Assembly (NCBI RefSeq): GCF_018128965.1
Contig: NZ_JAAEDH010000006.1
Coordinates: 62,001 to 126,000 of the forward strand
Direction: 5' to 3'
DNA length: 64,000 nt
Source of the DNA: Plastoroseomonas arctica
GTDB taxonomy: Bacteria > Pseudomonadota > Alphaproteobacteria > Acetobacterales > Acetobacteraceae
In this document: positions 37,412-45,733 of the stretch, piece by piece
Position numbering within the stretch: the stretch's first letter is position 1
How the letters are laid out: the number at the start of each line of letters is the position of its first letter
Program-made: the position numbers and the translations under genes
The notes under the pieces: model-generated
Told to the model about the DNA's origin: nothing
Seen by the model: the letters and a program-made list of their open reading frames with translations, nothing else
Database searches by the model: none

Positions 37412-38592
37412 GCGCGCCACCCAGCCGCATCGTCAGCCTCGCGCTCGGCCGCACCGCCATCGGCGCGCATGAGGTGGAACGCCTCGCCCCGGACACGCTG
37501 CTCACCATGCTGCGCCCAGGCACCGAGCAGCGGCCGCCTCTGTGGGTCAACCGCGAGGATGAATCCTTCGAGGCCCTGCGGGTCGACCAGACGCTGCGCC
37601 CTAGCGCGATCGCGCTGCTGGAGGATGTGACGATCCATCCCGGGCGCTACCTGATCGCCGGCGACGCCTATGTGCTCGAGAGCCTGAACAACTCCATCCT
37701 GGACGGCGCGATGGACCTGTCCGCGGAAACGCTGCCGTCCGAGGCCCTGCTCGACTCCCATCGCGCCGAGGCGCTCGAGCAGCCGCGCGCGTTGCCGGAT
37801 GCGGAACGGACCTATGCCTGGGTGTCCAGTTTCTGGTGGCGGAACTTTGGGCACTGGCACATCGAGACCTTGTCGGCGCTCTCGATGATCGAGATGGCGG
37901 GGCTAGCCGTGACGCCGCTGTTCCCACCGCTGGCGCCCTGGCAGCGGACCTGCCTGCTGCTCGCCGGCTGGGGACCGAAGCGCTATGTCGAATTGCCCGA
38001 CCTCGATCCGGTGCGGGTCTCGCGGCTGATCTATCCCTCGCCCGCCTGGCTGTTCCAGGGCAAGACACTGGACCTGTTCGGCATTCCGCCGCAGCTCGGT
38101 GGCTGGGTGCGGCGCATCGCCAGCAGCGTCGCCGCCCGCGCGCCTGGCCGGGTCCTGCCGCGGCGCTTCTTCATCCGCCGCAGCGCGGGTGCCGCGATCA
38201 ACCGGCCGCTCGACAACGAGGCGGAGGTCGAGGCGGTGTTTTCGGCGCGCGGCTATACGCCGATCGCGCCGGAAACCATGGGCTACGAGGACCAGGTGCG
38301 GCTGTTCTCCGGCGCCGAGCGCATCGCCGGCGCGGCCGGTGCGGCCTTCGCGCTGCTGCCCTTCGTGGCCCCGGGCACGCATGTCGTGCAGCTCGGCCAT
38401 CGCGAGGGCTGGTCCTATGCCTGGCATGGCTGGTCGTCCTGCTTCACCGCGCCGCGCCACTTCGCCTATCACGAGCACCCCGACCGCATCGCGATGCAGC
38501 AGGGGCCGGGATGGAAGGATGTGGATCACTGGTCGATCGACGTGCCGCGGATGCAGCGGGTGCTGGCGCGCCTCGACGCCGTGTGGGGGTGA
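37408..38592 (+). CDS. Glycosyltransferase family 61 protein
   Basis: A 394-residue protein with no signal peptide. The DUF563/GT61 core is seen in the middle and C-terminal parts: FWWRNFGHWHIETLSALSMIEMAG (residues about 143-166), then RRFFIRRSAGA, RPLDNEAEVEAVFSARGYTPIAPETMGYEDQVRLFSGAERIAGAAGAAFALLPFVAPGTHVVQL. Bacterial members are thought to add sugars to capsule or exopolysaccharide. It overlaps epmB by 4 bp, which is probably chance co-transcription. A convergent FkbM methyltransferase gene lies 13 bp beyond its stop. Confidence 0.85.
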   Translation: MSAPPSRIVSLALGRTAIGAHEVERLAPDTLLTMLRPGTEQRPPLWVNREDESFEALRVDQTLRPSAIALLEDVTIHPGRYLIAGDAYVLESLNNSILDGAMDLSAETLPSEALLDSHRAEALEQPRALPDAERTYAWVSSFWWRNFGHWHIETLSALSMIEMAGLAVTPLFPPLAPWQRTCLLLAGWGPKRYVELPDLDPVRVSRLIYPSPAWLFQGKTLDLFGIPPQLGGWVRRIASSVAARAPGRVLPRRFFIRRSAGAAINRPLDNEAEVEAVFSARGYTPIAPETMGYEDQVRLFSGAERIAGAAGAAFALLPFVAPGTHVVQLGHREGWSYAWHGWSSCFTAPRHFAYHEHPDRIAMQQGPGWKDVDHWSIDVPRMQRVLARLDAVWG

Positions 38593-38605
38593 GCCGCGCC
38601 GGGTG

Positions 38606-39325
38606 CTAGCGGATCAGCCGCTGCAGCGCCTGCTCGGTGCATTCGCGCGGGAAGACGTAGAACACGAACACATAGGGGTCCGAGGCCTCGAACACCGAGG
38701 GGTCGGGCGAGGCGCGCTGCATCGTCGCGCGATCCAGCGCCGCCATCGGCTGCCAGGCGCCGTCGAGCTCGAAATAGGTCTCGTAGCCGAGCGCATCGAG
38801 ATAGGCCGGCACCGACCAGGTGGAGCCCAGGCGATGGCGCTCCTCGATCTCGATCGTGAGATAGGGGCGGCAGCGGATCAGCGTCTCGCGCGCGCCGCGC
38901 AGCACCTCGTATTCCGCACCTTCGCAATCGAGCTTGATGTGGGTGAGGTCGGTCAGCGCCAGGCTGTCGAGCGGGCGGATCGGAACCTGCCATTTGCGCA
39001 CCGCCACGCGCGCCGGGTCGAAGCCGGCATAGGTCTTGGCCGTCGAGGCCCATTGCTCCTGCGCGACGCCGTCGAGCACCGGCATGGCGAGGGTGATGGA
39101 GCCGAGCGTGTCGCCCAGCGCCTCCGGCACCAGCGTGACGTGGGGCGGCGGAGCGGGCGCGAAGGCGGCCTCGAGCCGGGCGAAGGCGGGCGGCGCGGGC
39201 TCGAACGCGACGACGCGCGAATCGCGCAGCGCCGCGAAGGGCCGCGTGATCAGCCCGTCATGCGCACCGACATCGAGCAATGTGCCCGGGCGATGCAGCC
39301 TTGTGTGGAAAGTGATCTCGTCCAT
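38606..39325 (-). CDS. FkbM-family SAM-dependent methyltransferase
   Basis: A 239-residue methyltransferase. SAM motif I is GTLLDVGAHDGLITRPFAAL (residues about 14-33), motif II VVAFEPAPPAFARL, and the FkbM hallmark is THIKLDCEGAEYEVLRGARETL. The family O-methylates sugars or polyketides. The ATG at 39325 starts just before the first motif; longer readings upstream lack similarity. It converges on the GT61 gene, so both could act on a surface polysaccharide, but nothing in the sequence proves this. Confidence 0.85.
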   Translation of the reverse strand: MDEITFHTRLHRPGTLLDVGAHDGLITRPFAALRDSRVVAFEPAPPAFARLEAAFAPAPPPHVTLVPEALGDTLGSITLAMPVLDGVAQEQWASTAKTYAGFDPARVAVRKWQVPIRPLDSLALTDLTHIKLDCEGAEYEVLRGARETLIRCRPYLTIEIEERHRLGSTWSVPAYLDALGYETYFELDGAWQPMAALDRATMQRASPDPSVFEASDPYVFVFYVFPRECTEQALQRLIR

Positions 39326-39429
39326 GCCGGCCCAGGCTACCGCATCCCGCGCCGCGACGCACGCAACCGGGCGCTGTGCTTCGGGCCCGATCCGCGTGAT
39401 GATGTCGCGACACAAGACGGAGTGCGGCG

Positions 39430-39834
39430 ATGCGGCTGGGGCAATTGATCTACACATCGCGGCCGTTCGGCTTTGACGCGCCGACGCTGGACGACATCCT
39501 GCTCGTTGCGCGCGCGAACAATGCGCGCTCGCGGATCACTGGCGCGCTGATCTGCCGGGCGGATCTCTACATGCAATTGCTGGAGGGCCCGCGCGACACG
39601 CTGACCGACACGTTCGGCCGCATCCTGCGCGATGATCGCCACCTGGAGGTGCGCCTGGTGCATTGTTCCGACGCGCCTGCGCGGCTGTTCCCCGAATGGT
39701 CGATGCGCGACGACCCACCGCATTCGTGGATGTGGACGCAGGAGCAGGTGCGGGCGGGTGCGGCGCGCGACGCGCTGGCGAGCGAGGCGATGGACGTGTT
39801 CGCGCGACTCGCGACGCTGCCGCGCGGCGGCTGA
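39430..39834 (+). CDS. BLUF-domain blue-light sensor (single-domain)
   Basis: A 134-residue flavin photoreceptor. The BLUF fold residues are present: Y8 in QLIYTSR, N30/N31 in ARANNARSRITGAL, and Q49 in LYMQLLEGP, corresponding to the Tyr/Asn/Gln set around FAD. After the roughly 95-residue core comes a short Trp-containing helical tail, and no output domain is fused. Such short BLUF proteins act through protein partners. GGAG precedes the ATG at a suitable distance. Neighbours give no obvious partner. Confidence 0.92.
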   Translation: MRLGQLIYTSRPFGFDAPTLDDILLVARANNARSRITGALICRADLYMQLLEGPRDTLTDTFGRILRDDRHLEVRLVHCSDAPARLFPEWSMRDDPPHSWMWTQEQVRAGAARDALASEAMDVFARLATLPRGG

Positions 39835-39841
39835 GCCGGGC

Positions 39842-40465
39842 TCAGGCGGCCGCGATGGCGGCGTTCATGGCGCGCACGCCGGCGGCCGGGCCGTCCGGAT
39901 GGCTCCACACCGCACCCACGACCGCGAGGAAATCCGCCCCGGCCTGCACCAGCGGCGCGCAGTTCACGGCCGTGATGCCGCCGATCGCGACGGAGGGGAT
40001 CTCGAACATCTCCGACCACCAGGCGAGCAGCTCCACATCGGCGCTGTGCGCCGTCTCCTTGGTAAGCGTTGGGAAGAAGGCGCCGAAGGCCACGTAGTCG
40101 GCACCCACCTCGCCCGCCTGCATCGCAAGGTGGCGCGAGGCATGGCAGGTGATGCCGAGCGTCCTGCCGTCGAGCAGCTTGCGCGCGGCTTCGTGGTCGC
40201 CATCGCCCTGGCCGAGATGCGCGCCATCGCAGCCCAGGCTCGCCGCGAGTGCGGCGTCGTCATTGAGCAGGAAGGCCACGTTGCGGGCCTGGGCGATGGG
40301 CATCAGGGCATCGACGGCGCGCTTGATCGCGTCGGGCAGGGCGTCCTTCAGCCGAAGCTGCAGGCAGGCGACGTCGCCAGCGTCGAGTGCCGCGGCGAGC
40401 AGGTCCGGGAACTCCGGCGGCAGCACCGGCGGCGTGATGAGGTAGAGGCGGCAGTCTGGCTCCAT
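39842..40465 (-). CDS. thiE: Thiamine phosphate synthase
   Basis: A 207-residue TIM-barrel enzyme joining the pyrimidine and thiazole halves of thiamine. Motifs are [35 protein letters not shown], the phosphate-binding [32 protein letters not shown], and the C-terminal [10 protein letters not shown]. It is shorter at the N-terminus than some homologues. The gene follows the TSUP permease by 12 bp, and no TPP riboswitch is visible upstream. Confidence 0.9.
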   Translation of the reverse strand: MEPDCRLYLITPPVLPPEFPDLLAAALDAGDVACLQLRLKDALPDAIKRAVDALMPIAQARNVAFLLNDDAALAASLGCDGAHLGQGDGDHEAARKLLDGRTLGITCHASRHLAMQAGEVGADYVAFGAFFPTLTKETAHSADVELLAWWSEMFEIPSVAIGGITAVNCAPLVQAGADFLAVVGAVWSHPDGPAAGVRAMNAAIAAA

Positions 40466-40477
40466 GGCCGCAGGAAT

Positions 40478-41194
40478 TCACGCCCGCAGCTCGATGGCAA
40501 GGCCGAGTGCGACCACGGCCGCGAAGAACACGCGCTTGAAGGCGGCCTCGGAGAGGCGCCCGCGCATCCGCGTGCCGAGCGCCTGGCCGGCGAGGGCCGG
40601 CAGCAGCGCCAGCGCGGAAGCCGCGACGAGGCGGCCGTCGAGCCCCCCCGCCGCGCGCAGCAGCACCGCCAGTGCCAGGGTGGAGACCGTGAAGGAGAGC
40701 GCCAGCGCCCGCACCAGCGCGTCCTTGGCGAGGCCCAGCGTCTGCAGCCAGGGGACCGCCGGGATCACGAACACACCCGTCGCGGCGGTGAGCGCGCCAG
40801 TCGCGACGCCCACCGGAAGCCCGGCGCGCTCCGGCAGCGCGATCCGCACGCCGAGCAGGCCCAGCGTGCCGTACAGCGCCAGCACCAGGCCCAGCACGGC
40901 GCCGCCATAGCGCCCGCCGAAGCCACCCCAGAGCAGCGCGCCGAGCCCGGTGCCCAGCACCACGCCCAGCAGCATCGGCCACAGCCGCCTGGCCAACCGC
41001 GCCGTCTCCGGCCAGGGGCGCATCTGCACCAGGTTGGTGACGATATTGGGCAGCAGCAGCAGCGCCGCCGCCTCGGCCGGTGCGATGAGCAGCGTCATCA
41101 GCGCCATGCCGATGGTGGGCAGCCCAAGCCCTATGGCGCCCTTCACGAAGCCGGCGAGGAGGAAGACGAGAGCGAGCGGGAGGAGCATGTCCAT
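40478..41194 (-). CDS. TSUP-family (TauE/SafE) membrane permease
   Basis: A 238-residue inner-membrane protein with about seven to eight helices. The family signature at the start is FLLAGFVKGAIGLGLPTIGMALMTLL, repeated in the second half as VGVATGALTAATGVFVIPAVPWLQ, showing the duplicated fold. Members export or import sulfite, sulfonates or related anions. Placement before thiE is not informative. Confident for family, not for substrate. Confidence 0.88.
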   Translation of the reverse strand: MDMLLPLALVFLLAGFVKGAIGLGLPTIGMALMTLLIAPAEAAALLLLPNIVTNLVQMRPWPETARLARRLWPMLLGVVLGTGLGALLWGGFGGRYGGAVLGLVLALYGTLGLLGVRIALPERAGLPVGVATGALTAATGVFVIPAVPWLQTLGLAKDALVRALALSFTVSTLALAVLLRAAGGLDGRLVAASALALLPALAGQALGTRMRGRLSEAAFKRVFFAAVVALGLAIELRA

Positions 41195-41257
41195 GTGCGA
41201 CCACTACACGCCGCACTGACAGCCACGCTTCGTCCGGGACCGAAGCGGTGGACGGCT

Positions 41258-42787
41258 TCAGCCCAGCAGGCTCGTCCCGGTCATCGCCGCGGGCTGGTCC
41301 AGGCGCATCAGCGCCAGCAGCGTCGGCGCCACATCGGCAAGCCGTCCCTCGCGCAGCGCCACCCCTTCGCCACCGCCGAGAAGCAGGACCGGAACCACGT
41401 TGGTGGTGTGCGCGGTGTGCGGGCCGCCGGTCTTGGGGTCGGTCATCTGCTCGGCATTGCCGTGGTCGGCGGTGACGAGCAGGGCGCCGCCCACCTCACG
41501 GATCGCCTGCGCGATGGCACCAAGCCCGCGATCCACCGCTTCCACCGCCTTGATCGCGGCGGGCAGGCTGCCGGTGTGGCCGACCATGTCGGCATTGGCG
41601 AAGTTCAGCACGATCAGGTCCTGGGTGCCGGCACGGATTGCGCGCACCGCTTCCTCGGTCAGCAGCGGCGCCGCCATGTCCGGGGCCAGGTCGTAGGTCG
41701 CGACCTTGGGCGAGCTGATCATCAGCCGCGTCTCGCCCGGCAGCGGCTGTTCGTCGCCGCCGTTGAGGAAGTAGGTGACGTGCGGATACTTCTCGGTCTC
41801 GGCCATCCGCAGCTGGGTGCGCCCGACGGCCGACACCGTGGTGCCCAGGATGTCCGCCATCGGCTGGGGCGGGAACAGCGTGGCGATGAACGGCTTCAGC
41901 GTGCTCGCGTATTCGGTCATGCCCAGGGCGGTCGCGAATGCGGGTCGCGGACCGGCCGGGTAGCCGGAGAATTCAGGGTCGAGAAGTGCGGCCAGCAATT
42001 GCCGGATGCGGTCGGCGCGGAAGTTGAACGACAGCAGGCCGTCGCCATCCTTCATGCCGTCATAGGTCCCGATGATGGTGGCGGGCACGAACTCGTCGGT
42101 CTTGCCGCCGGCATGGGCGGTGGCGATGGCCTCCGCGGCGGTCTGCGCGCGCGGGCCTTCGCCGCGCAGCATGGCGTTGGTCGCCTCGCGCACGCGCTCC
42201 CAGCGATGGTCGCGGTCCATCGCGAAATAGCGGCCGATGATGGTGCCGATGCGCACATCGTCCATCGGCGCGATCGCGGCTTCCAGGCGCTCGATCGCCT
42301 CGGGGGCGGAGCGCGGCGGCGTATCGCGCCCATCGGTGAAGGCGTGGATGACGACCGGCACGCCGGTATGGGAGATGTGCTCGGCGAGGGCCGCGGCATG
42401 GTCCTGGTGCGCATGCACGCCGCCGGGCGAGATCAGCCCGATCAGGTGCGCGGTGCCGCCCGAGGCGAGCAGCCGGGCGATGAAATCTTCGAGCGGCGGC
42501 ATCGCGCCGAGCGTGCCGTCGTTGATCGCGGCGTCGATGCGCGGCAGGTCCTGCATCACCACCCGCCCGGCGCCGATGTTGAGGTGCCCAACCTCGGAAT
42601 TGCCCATCTGCCCCGGCGGCAGGCCGACATCGCCGCCCGAGGTGCGCAGCGTCGCGTGCGGGCATTCCGCCCAGAGCGCGTCGAAATTGGGCGTCTGCGC
42701 CAGGGTGACGGCATTGTCGGGCGCCGGGGGCGCCTGCCCCCAGCCATCGAGGATCAGCAGCATCACGGGGCGGGGCGCGGAGGACAT
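41258..42787 (-). CDS. gpmI: 2,3-bisphosphoglycerate-independent phosphoglycerate mutase
   Basis: A 509-residue manganese enzyme of glycolysis/gluconeogenesis (3- to 2-phosphoglycerate). The metal site DGWGQAP lies near the N-terminus. The phosphorylated Ser is S64 in GQMGNSEVGHLNIGAGR. The phosphotransferase insert has HAFTDGRDTPP, and the second metal set is in NFANADMVGHTG and TADHGNAEQM. Length and all blocks are standard. It is the first gene of a minus-strand run with the TSUP permease and thiE, separated by a 63-bp gap. Confidence 0.97.
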   Translation of the reverse strand: MSSAPRPVMLLILDGWGQAPPAPDNAVTLAQTPNFDALWAECPHATLRTSGGDVGLPPGQMGNSEVGHLNIGAGRVVMQDLPRIDAAINDGTLGAMPPLEDFIARLLASGGTAHLIGLISPGGVHAHQDHAAALAEHISHTGVPVVIHAFTDGRDTPPRSAPEAIERLEAAIAPMDDVRIGTIIGRYFAMDRDHRWERVREATNAMLRGEGPRAQTAAEAIATAHAGGKTDEFVPATIIGTYDGMKDGDGLLSFNFRADRIRQLLAALLDPEFSGYPAGPRPAFATALGMTEYASTLKPFIATLFPPQPMADILGTTVSAVGRTQLRMAETEKYPHVTYFLNGGDEQPLPGETRLMISSPKVATYDLAPDMAAPLLTEEAVRAIRAGTQDLIVLNFANADMVGHTGSLPAAIKAVEAVDRGLGAIAQAIREVGGALLVTADHGNAEQMTDPKTGGPHTAHTTNVVPVLLLGGGEGVALREGRLADVAPTLLALMRLDQPAAMTGTSLLG

Positions 42788-42886
42788 GGCGGCGGGTTAC
42801 GGCGCCCAGGCGAATGGCGCAAGGGTCCGGCACCCCGCACCCGGCAGCAATCGCGGCGTTCATGCGCCTTTGATCGCTGCGCCCGT

Positions 42887-43552
42887 TCAGGCAGGGAAAG
42901 GCGAGACGCCGATCACCCAGCGATGCGCCAGAAGCATCGCAATCCAGGCCACCGTCCCGATCGCGACGGGCAGGACCAGCTCCGTCGGCACCACATGGTT
43001 GCGCCCGGCCGCGATCGCTCCGCCGGGCAGGATCGAGGTCTGCGCCCGCAGCGCGGCGAAGCCGGCCGGGTTGCGCGCGGCGAGCTTCGCATCGATCGAG
43101 GGCATGCCGGCCAGCGCGGTCACCGCGAACGCGCCGAAGAACACCAGGCCCGACTGGGTGCCGTTCACCAGCGCGTGGAGGATCGCCCAGATCGCGAAGG
43201 ACCACAGCATCGGGTGGCGGGTGATGCGGATCATCCCGCGCGGCGCCGCCCCTTCCCCGCCCATGGCGGTGGGGTTCTTCGTCGCGAGCGAGCCGGCGAA
43301 CAGGATGAAGGCCGGCAGCATCAGCACCAGTGCCAGCCACTTCAGCGCGCCGGGCGTGGTCCACAACGCGACGGCCGGGCTCGCCTTCCAGGCACTCACC
43401 AGCAGCGCGATCGCGACCACCGAGCCGAGCGAGAACGCGATGCGGAACCCGTTCTCGCCGATGCGCGCCACCAGCACCCCACGCAGCCCGGTGCCGGCGA
43501 TGCCGACATGGACAGCCACCCAGAGCAGGCCAGCCAGGACGAGGAGGAGCAT
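42887..43552 (-). CDS. NnrU-family membrane protein
   Basis: A 221-residue protein with about six membrane helices. The family block TRHPMLWSFAIWAILHALVNGTQSGLVFFGAFAVTALAGM lies in the middle, preceded by FAGSLATKNPTAMGG. NnrU was first linked to nitrite/nitric oxide reduction, and relatives resemble isoprenylcysteine methyltransferases. No denitrification genes are here, so its role is open. It lies 13 bp after rlmH and is probably co-transcribed with it. The gap to gpmI (42788-42886) is short and shows no signal. Confidence 0.85.
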   Translation of the reverse strand: MLLLVLAGLLWVAVHVGIAGTGLRGVLVARIGENGFRIAFSLGSVVAIALLVSAWKASPAVALWTTPGALKWLALVLMLPAFILFAGSLATKNPTAMGGEGAAPRGMIRITRHPMLWSFAIWAILHALVNGTQSGLVFFGAFAVTALAGMPSIDAKLAARNPAGFAALRAQTSILPGGAIAAGRNHVVPTELVLPVAIGTVAWIAMLLAHRWVIGVSPFPA

Positions 43553-43565
43553 GCGCGATGACCTC

Positions 43566-44030
43566 TCAGGGACGCCAGGGGCGGTGGTAGGGATGACCCT
43601 CGCGGATCATCTGGGCACGATACAGTTGTTCCGCGAGCAGCCCGCGCACCAGAAAATGCGGCCAGGTGAGCGGCCCCAGTGAAAGGCTCGCCTCGGCCCG
43701 CGCCAGCACCGCCGGATCCAGGCCCTCGGCGCCGCCGATGAGAAACGCCAGCGGCCGGCCGGCATCCTGCCATCGGACCAGCATCGCCGCGAGCCCTTCC
43801 GAACCCGGCGCGGCACCGCCGAGGTCGAGGGCCACGGCCAAAGTGGAGGGCGCGAGCGCGGCGAGCAGCGCTTCGCCTTCGCGCCGGCGGATCTCGGCCG
43901 CGCTGCCGCGCGCCTCCGCAAACTCGGTCACCGCGAGCGGGGGGCGCATGCGGCCATTATAGTGGTCGAACAGCGCGGCCTCCGGCCCCGGCTTGATCCG
44001 GCCGATGGCGAGGAGGCGAGCGGGCTTCAG
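43566..44030 (-). CDS. rlmH: 23S rRNA (pseudouridine1915-N3)-methyltransferase RlmH, probable CTG start
   Basis: A SPOUT methyltransferase acting on the 70S ribosome. The C-terminal SPOUT knot is clear: [50 protein letters not shown]...HPYHRP. The family N-terminus (here [17 protein letters not shown]) aligns with a CTG codon at 44030 that overlaps the rsfS stop by 4 bp (CTGA). That start gives 154 residues, the usual RlmH length. There is no ATG or TTG nearby; the nearest GTG is at 44078 and an ATG at 44159, each adding an unrelated Arg/Pro-rich tail. It belongs to the conserved nadD-rsfS-rlmH group. Confidence 0.9.
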   Translation of the reverse strand: MKPARLLAIGRIKPGPEAALFDHYNGRMRPPLAVTEFAEARGSAAEIRRREGEALLAALAPSTLAVALDLGGAAPGSEGLAAMLVRWQDAGRPLAFLIGGAEGLDPAVLARAEASLSLGPLTWPHFLVRGLLAEQLYRAQMIREGHPYHRPWRP

Positions 44031-44896
44031 GGCAGCGCGGGCGTGGCGCCATCCGGCGCGGGGCTGTCCGGGCCCCACATCCGCTCGAGCCCGTAGAGCG
44101 CGCGCGCCTCGGGCTTGAACAGGTGGATGACGAGGTCGAGCGCGTCGATGAGCACCCAATCGGGCGAGGCCTGGATGGCATCGCGCTTGAGGCGCAGGCC
44201 CACCTGCTCCAGCGCCTCGACCAGGTGCGTCGCCATCGCCTGGATCTGCCTGTCGACCAGGCCCGTCGCGATGATGAGGCGGTCGGCGTAGTCGGCGCGG
44301 CCGGTGACGTCGAGGATGCGGATATCCTCGGCCTTGTCGTCCTCGAGGCTTTTCGCGGCGGCGGCGACGAGCTGCTCCAGCCGGTCGGGCGCGACCTTGG
44401 GCGGGCGGGTCTTGCGCGTCGGGCGCGGCGGCGCGGGCCGCTTGGCCTCCGTGACGGCAGGGGTAGGCTTCGCACCGCGGGTGCGGGGCACCGCCGTCAC
44501 GCGCGTTGACGTCGTGGCCCGGGCCGGCGCCTTGGTGGCGCGCTTGGCCACGGCGGCCGGCTTGGCGGCCGTTTCAGGCTTGGCTTTCGGCTTCGACTTT
44601 GCCTCGGGGACCGCGGGCTTCGCCTTGGGCTTGGTGGCGGGTGCCGCCACGCGCTTCAGCGCGGGCTTTGCCGCCGGCGCTGCGGCATCGGGCTTCGCGG
44701 CTGCCCGCGGCTTCGCGACCTTGGCCGGCTTGTCCGCCGCCGGACCCGGCTTGGCCGCCGTGGTCGCCTTGGGAACGCGCCTGGGGCGCGGGGGATCCTC
44801 GGCGGGGGCGGGCGGGCTGGCCTTGGGCGTGCGGGCTATGGAAGCCTCCTGGTGTTGATGCGCTGTCTCATGCCGCAACGCGCCTCGCCGCGCCAT
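44027..44896 (-). CDS. rsfS: Ribosomal silencing factor RsfS with a long Ala/Lys/Pro-rich N-terminal extension
   Basis: The last 115 or so residues are a normal RsfS domain that binds uL14 and blocks subunit joining: [56 protein letters not shown], ending [28 protein letters not shown]. Before it lie about 170 residues of low-complexity AKPAAKPKAKP type, resembling histone H1 tails. The start is uncertain: ATG 44896 (used here, 29-bp overlap with nadD), TTG 44878, or possibly ATA 44839, which is the only candidate preceded by a perfect AGGAGG at 5 bases. Gene order nadD-rsfS-rlmH is standard. Confidence 0.88.
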   Translation of the reverse strand: MARRGALRHETAHQHQEASIARTPKASPPAPAEDPPRPRRVPKATTAAKPGPAADKPAKVAKPRAAAKPDAAAPAAKPALKRVAAPATKPKAKPAVPEAKSKPKAKPETAAKPAAVAKRATKAPARATTSTRVTAVPRTRGAKPTPAVTEAKRPAPPRPTRKTRPPKVAPDRLEQLVAAAAKSLEDDKAEDIRILDVTGRADYADRLIIATGLVDRQIQAMATHLVEALEQVGLRLKRDAIQASPDWVLIDALDLVIHLFKPEARALYGLERMWGPDSPAPDGATPALP

Positions 44897-45521
44897 CCCT
44901 TCTTGCGTTGCGGATCGCGGTGGCACTCAGCGCCACCTCGCGCGCCGGGATCAGACACCAGCCGGCATGGCGCGGTGCGGGGCCGGCCAGCAGCGCCCGC
45001 GGCTTGCGCCGATGCCGCGCGAGCACCGTCGCCGCCTGCCCGTGCAGGGCCGCGCGCGAGTGACCGGGCCGCGGCAGGATCGCGATCGGCGTGTCCCGCG
45101 CGAGCGCGCGCCAGCGCCGCCACTGCGGCAGCTGCGCGAGGTTGTCCGCACCCAGCAACAACACGAAGCGCGCATGGCGGAACCGCCGCCTCAGAGCCGC
45201 CAGCGTATCGGCGGTGAAGCGGGTGCCAAGCGGGCGCTCGATGTCGGTCGCGATGCTGCGCGGCGGGGTCGCGATCGCCTTCGCCGAGGCCAGGCGATCC
45301 GCCAGCGGGGCCATGCCTCTCGCCGGCTTCAGCGGGTTGCCCGGCGAGACCATCAGCCAGACCTGGTCGAGGGCGAGTGCGGCCAGCGCGCGGCGGGCGA
45401 CATGGGCGTGGCCGGCATGGGCGGGGTTGAAGCTGCCGCCGAGCAGGCCGATGCGGGTGCGTCGCGCATCGCCCCAGGGGTTGGGCGCGCTGTGGGTGGC
45501 AAGGCGCGCGTTGTGCTGCAC
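44868..45521 (-). CDS. nadD: Nicotinate-nucleotide adenylyltransferase
   Basis: A 217-residue enzyme making NaAD from nicotinate mononucleotide and ATP in NAD synthesis. The nucleotide-binding GLLGGSFNPAHAGHAHVARRAL contains the HxGH motif, MVSPGNPLKP follows, and the C-terminal [20 protein letters not shown] has the ISSTxIR-type block. The open frame extends to 45710, but that part runs through the paired GC hairpins at 45603-45657 and reads as repeats. GTG 45521 is the best start, about 24 residues before the first motif. It overlaps rsfS. Confidence 0.9.
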   Translation of the reverse strand: MQHNARLATHSAPNPWGDARRTRIGLLGGSFNPAHAGHAHVARRALAALALDQVWLMVSPGNPLKPARGMAPLADRLASAKAIATPPRSIATDIERPLGTRFTADTLAALRRRFRHARFVLLLGADNLAQLPQWRRWRALARDTPIAILPRPGHSRAALHGQAATVLARHRRKPRALLAGPAPRHAGWCLIPAREVALSATAIRNARRDGAARRVAA

Positions 45522-45602
45522 GCGGAGGTTCCGAGGCTTCTGCCCCTCCCTGTGCGTCACGAGATGCGATGGAGACAGACCTTCGCGTCGTGTTCGCCTC
45601 GG

Positions 45603-45657
45603 CGAAGGGACCGCCCCTTCGCGTGGCACGCGGTTCGGCGAGGGGCTCGGCCCCTCG
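45603..45657. repeat. Two tandem GC hairpins between DUF2076 and nadD genes
   Basis: Two perfect inverted repeats lie side by side: CGAAGGG-ACCGC-CCCTTCG (45603-45621) and CGAGGGGC-TCG-GCCCCTCG (45639-45657). They fall in the 212-bp space upstream of nadD and downstream of the DUF2076 gene. No T-run follows either stem, so they are more like a dispersed repetitive palindrome than a classic terminator, though they may end or protect transcripts. Confidence 0.6.
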
Positions 45658-45733
45658 CGCTCCTGGCCGGGGCATGGCGGCATGCCCGGGGTCCCACCAT
45701 CAGATGCCATGGATGGCGGGACGGGTCCCGGGG

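Noticed and set aside
40466-40477. TPP riboswitch before thiE
   Set aside because: Only 12 bp separate thiE from the preceding gene, and no CTGAGA-type THI box is found there.
39632-43561. Long open frame on the + strand opposite thiE, the TSUP gene, gpmI and the NnrU gene
   Set aside because: It covers four clear genes on the - strand and is rich in Arg, Gln, Gly and His; a shadow of GC-rich coding sequence.
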